NCBI GenBank assembly: GCA_021779695.1
Contig: JAJYAE010000298.1
Coordinates: 1 to 5,506 of the forward strand
Origin: Acidobacteriota bacterium
GTDB taxonomy: Bacteria > Acidobacteriota > Terriglobia > Terriglobales > Acidobacteriaceae
Length of the DNA: 5,506 bases
Reading direction: 5' to 3'
In this document: positions 4,537 through 5,506 of the stretch, piece by piece
Layout of the letters: every line of letters begins with the position of its first letter
How positions within the stretch are numbered: the first letter of the stretch is position 1
The notes under the pieces: model-generated
What the model was told of the DNA's origin: nothing
Databases searched by the model: none
The model's input: the letters and a program-made list of their open reading frames with translations, nothing else
Translations under genes and position numbers: made by a program

Positions 4537-5506
4537 TCAATTCGCTTTCGTGGCAGCATCGCTTCGAAGTGATTCGATCGCGTAATCGAGTTGCCGGTCA
4601 GCTCCAATACGTCGGTCTCGCCAGTCGAATTTGATATTTTGATCCGGCTCGATGGGTGTTCCTTCAAGAACTGTGCCTTTCCATGTGTAATAAGCGCCTG
4701 TTGGAAGCGCAAGACGGAATCCCTTGCCTACTTTGACGGATGTCGCCGAGAGCAAACGCCCAGCAGTTTTTTCACCAATGATCGTCGCCAAGTTGTTTTC
4801 ACGCGCGAACGCGACGATCATTTCAGCGGCGCTCGCAGTGTGCCGATTAACGAGGATAGTGACACGTCCCTGGAATGGCTGTTTTCCCAGCCCCTCAGAT
4901 TGAAGAACGATGGGCTTCTTCACCATCATCGCGGGAGCAAATTGCAACGCGAGACGCCAGAGCGTCTTCGTCGATGAAGGAATCCGCGAGAACCGCCGGA
5001 ATGCCTGTTTCTCGGATTCGAGATTGGCCGTAACGCGGCGCCTGTCGAGGGCGAACCCGACCGGGATCTGGCTCGGCGTGAGCAGGCTCATCACGCGAAG
5101 TGCGCCGATTCCTCCTCCTGTATTGCCGCGCAGGTCGATGATCAAGCTCTGGACCGACCCCAATTGTTCGACAGCTTTGGAGATTTCATTTGCCACCACG
5201 ACGCCGACCATGCCGGGGAACATGGCCACTTTCAGGTAGCCAAGCCCATCCCCGAGCGGGCGTGCCTCAACGAGCGTCGGTTCGATGAAGTGGAGTTTCT
5301 TTCCTTTGGGCCGCGCCACATCCACCGAAACGGTTCGCTGCTTGTCGTGGTTGTCGATGAACTCTACTTTGGTCTGTTTCCCCATCGGAAAGACAGGGTG
5401 CTCAGGCGGGACGATGTCGCGGCCATCGATGCTGAGCAGGATATTCCCCGGCTCAATACCAGCGATCGCAGCTGCACCACCCGCGTGGACGTCCTGGAAG
5501 ATCCAG
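4537..5506 (-). CDS. S41-family (C-terminal-processing) serine protease with PDZ domain, 5' end outside the window
   Basis: The 322 visible residues are the C-terminal part of a tail-specific protease of the Ctp/Prc type, which acts outside the cytoplasm on protein C-termini. The first 30 visible residues are the end of a PDZ domain: HAGGAAAIAGIEPGNILLSIDG (7-28) fits the pattern in which substrate peptide binds. The catalytic domain follows, with LGYLKVAMF (88-96) and IDLRGNTGGGIGALRV (123-138). The nucleophile is Ser225 within NRHTASAAEM, and the general-base lysine is Lys246 in GEKTAGR, the Ser-Lys dyad of this family. The C-terminus carries the usual TPIEPD motif and an amphipathic helix ending at the TGA at 4537-4539. 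The in-frame ATG at 5385 is not the start, because the PDZ sequence continues upstream of it. The N-terminal part, including any signal peptide, is not in the window. It is convergent with the SDR operon and looks unrelated to it. Confidence 0.93.
   Translation of the reverse strand, partial: WIFQDVHAGGAAAIAGIEPGNILLSIDGRDIVPPEHPVFPMGKQTKVEFIDNHDKQRTVSVDVARPKGKKLHFIEPTLVEARPLGDGLGYLKVAMFPGMVGVVVANEISKAVEQLGSVQSLIIDLRGNTGGGIGALRVMSLLTPSQIPVGFALDRRRVTANLESEKQAFRRFSRIPSSTKTLWRLALQFAPAMMVKKPIVLQSEGLGKQPFQGRVTILVNRHTASAAEMIVAFARENNLATIIGEKTAGRLLSATSVKVGKGFRLALPTGAYYTWKGTVLEGTPIEPDQNIKFDWRDRRIGADRQLDYAIESLRSDAATKAN

Noticed and set aside
4184..4540. Minus-strand open frame across the second SDR's end and the convergent gap
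   Set aside because: It overlaps conserved SDR coding sequence and shows no recognisable domain or ribosome-binding site.

Overview
The window looks like chromosomal DNA from a moderately GC-rich Gram-negative-type soil bacterium. My best guess is an acidobacterium (Terriglobia-like). The guess rests on the overall look of the genes: a sigma-70-like gene overlapping a zinc-finger anti-sigma-like membrane protein, a TetR-controlled tandem of short-chain dehydrogenases, and a PDZ-S41 protease. No rRNA or tRNA gene is present to test it.

Left part (1-1841). A possible gene start on the minus strand (87 down to 1) runs off the left edge. A 352-base gap follows, with two perfect short inverted repeats and a likely promoter. 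Then come two overlapping plus-strand genes: a small ECF-like sigma factor (440-1009) and a single-pass membrane protein carrying the HxxxCxxC zinc motif of ZAS anti-sigma factors (1000-1698). They read as a sigma/anti-sigma switch. After them lies a short stretch with a possible start of a third gene at 1721, which soon runs into an opposing gene.

Middle part (1842-4456). A TetR-family repressor (minus strand, 2423 down to 1842) is divergent from two plus-strand dehydrogenase genes: an atypical/extended NAD(P)-dependent SDR (2545-3429) and a classical SDR (3460-4335). The divergent gap holds two near-identical palindromes, GGAGGCTACCTCC, 29 bases apart. One fills the spacer of a likely promoter for the dehydrogenases. 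This is a compact repressor-controlled redox operon, probably induced by a small molecule. Just downstream, 4403-4456 encodes 17 residues that match the start of another SDR and then stop, so it looks like the stump of a lost third dehydrogenase gene.

Right part (4537-5506). A minus-strand S41-family (C-terminal-processing) serine protease is cut by the right edge. The end of its PDZ domain and the catalytic Ser and Lys are visible.

The TetR-SDR unit sits between unrelated neighbours, has a truncated gene at its right end and possibly another at its left, and is bracketed by a 9-base direct repeat. It may be an inserted or rearranged segment, but no transposase or integrase is visible.
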